Assembly: GCA_027559495.1 (NCBI GenBank)
Contig: JAMXSV010000017.1
Coordinates: 1,984,001-2,048,000 of the forward strand
Source: Aurifilum marmelostoma
Taxonomy: Eukaryota > Ascomycota > Sordariomycetes > Diaporthales > Cryphonectriaceae
DNA length: 64,000 nucleotides
Direction of reading: 5' to 3'
The position numbers and the translations under genes were made by a program. Every line of letters begins with the position of its first letter. Position 1 is the stretch's first letter. The notes under the pieces are model-generated. The model did no database searches, was not told where the DNA came from, and saw nothing but the letters and a program-made list of their open reading frames with translations. Shown here piece after piece: positions 59,845-64,000 of this stretch.

Positions 59845-60962
59845 TTATGACTGGCGCATACCCTTTGTCTTGAGCTGCTCCCACAGCTTCTCCTCCTCGG
59901 CCAGGATGTTCTTGCCACTAAAGTCCCCCTCCATGTTAATAGGTGGCAGGAGAGCTTGGTACGGAATAGTCCGAACTCGGACGTCCGATTTGCCGCTTCC
60001 AGCCTCCGCAAACTGCATCCCCTCGACCACGTCTCCGTTTCCATACTGCTCCTCGGTTACGAGGCGAAGCATGATCTCGGCACATTCGGTGGCCGTCATG
60101 TTCATGTCCTGCTCCCTCACCTTACCGGCACAGTAGTCCGCCAAGACGGCCGGGGTGAAGGTGGTAGCCGGGCACATGCACGCCACCCGGATACCGAGGC
60201 GAGCCTTCATCTGCGCCAGGGACAGGGTGAAGGAGGTCAGTCCACCCTTGGACGTGTTGTACAAGGGCGTGCCGATGGTGGGAAGATAAGCGCTCATGGA
60301 GGCGACGAGGAGGAGGTTGCCGGCGATCTTGTTCGACAACCAGTAGTCGAGGGCGATCTGGGTAAATCGGATGGGACCCATCAGATTGACCGCCAGGAGG
60401 TGGTACGACTGACCGTTGGGGTCATCCTTTGCAAGTGGTGAGATGCCAGGGGCATGCCAAAAGGCGGAACTCGGAGGCTCCCTGCACAATTTTGCATACT
60501 TCGCTTAGCGGAAGCCCATAGCGCCGCTACTTGGCATCTGGTGGGACTCGGAACTCGGGGAAGTCTAGATCAGTAACATACCAGATACCTGCGCCTGGGC
60601 AGAGGATGTCAATCCTGGGGAAACTCCTCAAGGCGAACTGCCAAGCCTGGGAGATGGAGGCCCAGTTGGACTGATCGCACACATGGTACAGGGCAGAAGG
60701 GCCTCCTTGGGGGGCTGGGTGTGGAAACTTGGCGATGAGAGCCTTTGCTTCATCTCGCAGCGCAATGTCCGCAAAGATGACAGAGCAGCCGGCAAGAAGG
60801 AGCTGCTCAGCAAAAGCGAGATTGATGCCTGAGTCAAAGAAATGAGCGGTTGGTCGGGCTGTATCATCTCCCAGGCGAGTGATTGAAGGAGTGGCGGTGT
60901 TGAAACTTACCACTTCCGGCACCAGTCACAATGGCAAACTTTCCCTTAACATCGAAAGACAT
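59845..60962 (-). CDS. Short-chain dehydrogenase/reductase (classical SDR)
   Basis: Three exons (60962-60911, 60828-60582, 60481-59845; introns 82 and 100 nt, phases 1 and 2) give 311 residues. The Rossmann cofactor motif TGAGSGI is split by the first intron; an Asp after beta-2 (VIFADIAL) favours NAD over NADP. The usual NAG motif appears as CPGAGIW. Catalytic residues are visible: Asn132 (LLAVNLMG), Ser161 or 163 (VASMSAY), Tyr174 and Lys178 (YNTSK). The layout resembles 15-hydroxyprostaglandin dehydrogenase-like fungal SDRs, often found in secondary-metabolite clusters. The substrate cannot be read from the sequence. The UbiA-type gene lies about 1.1 kb away, divergently transcribed, which suggests a shared pathway but does not prove it. 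Confidence 0.92.
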
Positions 60963-62034
60963 CTTGAGTAAGTGATATAATATCGCCGATACAACAGCAA
61001 AGACTCTGGGAGAACAGGAGATGCCAAGGAACTAGGTTTGTCGATGAACGGAATTATGATCTGGAAGAGGTTGACGAGATGAAATATGAATGTCGCTTGC
61101 AGGGAGCGGTGTATAATATTTCTGCCGCACAAGAATTATACACCGCATAAGCAAACGCGTGACGTGGACTGTTGGTCATCATGGTGCACTCGGGGCCTCC
61201 GTCGCCAGACAAATGTCTGGTGAGGTGTTCTGTGTCGCAGATGGGGTCAGATCGACGGCGACAAGAAGACAGCGCATACTGCAATCGATGCGCGCAGGGT
61301 AGTTTTCATTACGCACGATTCAATAATAATGAAAATAAATAATAATATTCCTTCGAAATAAACAATCCTTTCCTGTGAGCTGACTATTCTTTTCTGGTTT
61401 TGTATTAGTGTGCCTCGTTTCCGGTAATGCGGGCAGCAACTTGCATACTGCGATCTGAACCACTTACATTTACTGAATCTTAGCTCGGACTTGAGTGTAG
61501 GTTGAGAGTGGATAATTGCCGTCTCCCCTGACTGCCTAGATTTCGGCTTCTACCCCATGTCCATGAAGACTTGTCGTTGTGAACCCCTAAATGCTGGAAT
61601 TCTCTGACATTTGTGGAGAACTTGGATCCTTCGACGTCTTTGACAGCTCCAGAAAAAGCCCCTTACATTTTCGTGTAAGCGAGCACTTACTTCTATTTGC
61701 GTGATGATCCGAATCGTGCACAGGATTCGTCCCATACGCCAAGGCGAGGGGTTTTTTTCTATCATCTCTGGGCATATGATTGATTCTAGGCGACGGCTGT
61801 GGCGAATGCGGTGGGTGCGCCGACAGAGTTCAGGACCGAGTCGGACGGACATTCTCGTAGTTAGGGAGGCCTCGACCATCTGAGAAGACATTGTAAATAA
61901 TATAAAGGGAAAGTGTCTGCATGCCGTTCCATTGGGGTTCTTGCTAGGCTGAAGAAAACAGTATAAGGCATTACTTGAATATCTTCTCGCTCAGCGTCTC
62001 AATAATTATAGATCTTTGTTCAGCATAAAACACA
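60963..62034. promoter_or_regulatory. Divergent promoter interval between SDR (-) and UbiA-type gene (+)
   Basis: 1,072 bp. It contains a weak minus-strand gene candidate at 61,550-61,891 (listed separately), whose start would lie 143 bp from the UbiA-type start. Confidence 0.45.
61550..61891 (-). CDS. Doubtful small gene (hypothetical)
   Basis: A frame with a true ATG reads MSSQMVEASLTTRMSVRLG and is basic (Arg-rich). A strong donor consensus GTAAGT occurs after the codons for TQIE, so a first exon of about 67 codons followed by an intron is possible, but I could not find a convincing second exon. No family recognised. Confidence 0.2.
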   Translation of the reverse strand: MSSQMVEASLTTRMSVRLGPELCRRTHRIRHSRRLESIICPEMIEKNPSPWRMGRILCTIRIITQIEVSARLHENVRGFFWSCQRRRRIQVLHKCQRIPAFRGSQRQVFMDMG

Positions 62035-63112
62035 ATGTCTCGAAGAGCCAGTTCCTCCTTGAACGACAAAAAGGCCCGGCCAGGCAAGAACTGCGGTCAT
62101 GAAATAGAGATAGAAGACCGAAGGCGTTTGTCGAAGCAGGTAAGAATTACTTCAAATACATGTACTGCCTCGATCAGATATGCTGACTATTACGCAGCCT
62201 TTCCAGCGACTTGGAAACATCTTGAGCCTGGCCCACCTCATCACGGAAAGCAACATCAAAGCCTACGTCCAGCCATGCGTCCTCTTCGCAATGCTTAGTA
62301 TTGCTTCCGGCAAGGTGACCAACTGCGACGATACGGACACAAGCCATTCGAGCCTAGTATGCCTGATCAAGGCATTTCCTCCCGTCACTTTATATATGTG
62401 GCTCTATGTGTTCCACTTCGATCTTAGCAACCAGAAAGCACCAGAGTCCATCGAGGAGGACCGCATGAACAAACCATGGCGCGCTATCCCCTCAGGCCGG
62501 CTGACGGTCGAAGACGCTGAGCGATGGTACCTGGTTGCCACAGCCATGCTGCTCGTAGCCACAGGGGGCTGGCTGGGCGGCTTCCCCGAAGCATTGGCTT
62601 TCATGGCCGAGACATGGGTGTACGACTCTGCTGCTGGCGCGAGCTCCTGGTGGGCCAAGAACATTATCAACGCGCTTTTCTACTCGACGGGCCAGCTGGG
62701 CGCCACGCGTGTGGCAGCTCAATTTGGCCTGGGATGCGAGATTACCCGGTCTGGACTCGAGTGGTGCGCTCTGCTCTGTCTCATGACCTTGACGACGGTA
62801 CAGATCCAGGACCTGAGAGACCAGGAGGGCGATGGCGCCCGTGGAAGGAAGACTATGCCGCTGGCGATCGGCGACGGGCCCTGTCGCTGGCTCACGGCTT
62901 TCTCCATTATGTTCTGGTCTGTTGCATGCCCCTTCTATTGGGCCGGGATCAGCATCAGCGCTGCCTACGTACCGCCAGTCCTGGTGGGCAGCATTGTAGC
63001 AGCCAGAGTTCTGGGTCGCAGGAGTGTGGCGGATGATCGCAAGAGTTTCCACTACCATACCTTGGTGTGGTTGCCAGTCCTGTACTCAGTCCCCCTGCTA
63101 AGCAAGTTTTAG
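62035..63112 (+). CDS. UbiA-superfamily membrane enzyme (prenyltransferase or UbiA-type terpene cyclase)
   Basis: Two exons (62035-62139 and 62198-63112; 58-nt phase-0 intron with a CTGAC branch site) give 339 residues, all-helical and largely hydrophobic. The first Asp-rich motif is NQKAPESIEEDRMNKPWR (Asn113 to Arg130), continuing AIPSGRLT; the second is DLRDQEGD (240-247) followed by GRKTMPLAIG. The EDRxNKPWR..PSGR and DxRDxxGDxxxGRxTxP pattern is typical of UbiA enzymes, which bind Mg-diphosphate at the two motifs. The widened first motif (no NDxxD) resembles the fungal fumagillin-pathway type, in which a UbiA fold acts as a membrane terpene cyclase. Aromatic prenyltransferase activity is the alternative. 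It is next to an SDR. Start is the only suitable ATG. Confidence 0.85.
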
Positions 63113-64000
63113 CTTTTCTCCTCCCATCTACAAAGGGGCTATTGTTCAATTTTGCGGTGGAGCTCAAGGAGGATTGGGAACCCTACTAAGATGAGCAACA
63201 TGGAATCATTGATATGGAAAAACGTGTACGGCTAGTGTAAGATTAGGAATCCAATCGTATCGAAGACGACATGGCAATACTGCAGTGATTGAGCAATCAT
63301 GTGACGAGATAGGCGTTCTGAGCGAGAACCCACTGCGGGTCTGAAAAACAAGGGGCCCGGAAGAGGAAGGAGAGGGGGGGGAGGGGCGGGGTGGGCGATG
63401 GGATCGTATCTTACTACAAATTCAGTACCCCTTTGTCTCTCAAACCCTCTAGGGTCCTAAGGTTCATACATGACTAGATCGAAAGGTTCGAATATCTCCT
63501 TACATCATTGTGGAGGCTGCCATGTGTGAACAATAGGCTCATGTATCAGATGATCGAGGGCTAGGTGAGAGCCCCGAGTGGTATGTAGGCATGAGGTACA
63601 AGTCTGAGCAGAAAATTGCCTGCCCGACAAATTGAGATCGATCACTGCAGATGTCAATCTGCAAGTATCGGACGGGCCGTTTAGATTGCAGGATGTCCGT
63701 TTCACTGTAACATGTACACGAAAAGTATAATACCCACGTTTGATACTACATTACTCAATGCCTGTTGGTTGCCTGCCTTGAGTGTTCTGATTTTTGAGCA
63801 GCTATACAATATTACAAAGGCTGCCCTAGGACTTTGACACATTACATGCAAGATTTCTGCGCAATAATCACTGCGTACAAATAAATAAAATAAAAAACAC
63901 GAAGGAGAACAACTTCAAACTTAAGACTGGTCTTGTTTCGTATGTTGCATCCCGCTCCCAATCCTACCAAAGTCTCTTCCAGCGAACCTTCATGTCTCGA
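63113..64000. other. Right-edge interval without a supported gene
   Basis: 888 bp; contains a four-run G tract at 63,374-63,395 and A+T-rich sequence toward the edge. No convincing ORF reaches the window end. Confidence 0.5.

Overview
This window reads as nuclear chromosome of a filamentous ascomycete (Pezizomycotina, most likely a sordariomycete; no species can be named from sequence alone). The reasons are short introns (about 50-130 nt) with GTRAGT-type donors and CTNAC/CTAAY branch points, 0-8 introns per gene, many C/T-rich tracts and microsatellites, and fungal families such as a Ran1-type kinase, Prp4, fungal rhodopsin-like 7TM, SLATT_fungal and HSPA12-type Hsp70-like proteins.

Left part, 1-31.3 kb, is conserved core. 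It starts with the 3' end of a SAC3/GANP-like gene (1-432). A Ran1/Vhs1-type protein kinase (10.8-12.5 kb, -) then sits alone between two roughly 10-kb gene-free stretches rich in homopolymers and microsatellites. A dense housekeeping block follows: the spliceosomal kinase prp4 (-), TMA7 (+, divergent from prp4), a PAQR/Izh-type membrane protein (+) and a TFIIIC Tfc6/Sfc6-like WD40 protein (-).

Middle part, 31-55 kb, looks like an accessory island. It has a Deinococcus-Rnl5-type RNA ligase (34.5-36.2 kb), then on the minus strand two tandem two-gene modules, each an HSPA12-like Hsp70-type ATPase followed by an uncharacterised helical protein: 48.1-43.8 kb (Hsp70-B, partner B) and 42.8-36.9 kb (Hsp70-A, partner A). 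A third partner paralogue (C, 49.3-51.1 kb) diverges from Hsp70-B, and a SLATT-type two-TM effector-like gene follows (52.6-53.5 kb). The three partners share a C-terminal domain and one intron at the same place and phase, and the two Hsp70-like genes share four intron positions, so the layout is best explained by duplication of a two-gene unit. This is the best candidate here for an undescribed system. A role in stress or defence is inference.

Right part, 55-64 kb: a degenerate 1.1-kb retroelement-like insertion flanked by a perfect 14-bp direct repeat, a fungal rhodopsin-like (Pth11-related) membrane protein with a problem splice junction, a short-chain dehydrogenase and a UbiA-superfamily membrane enzyme. 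The last two may belong to a small terpenoid-type locus running off the right edge.
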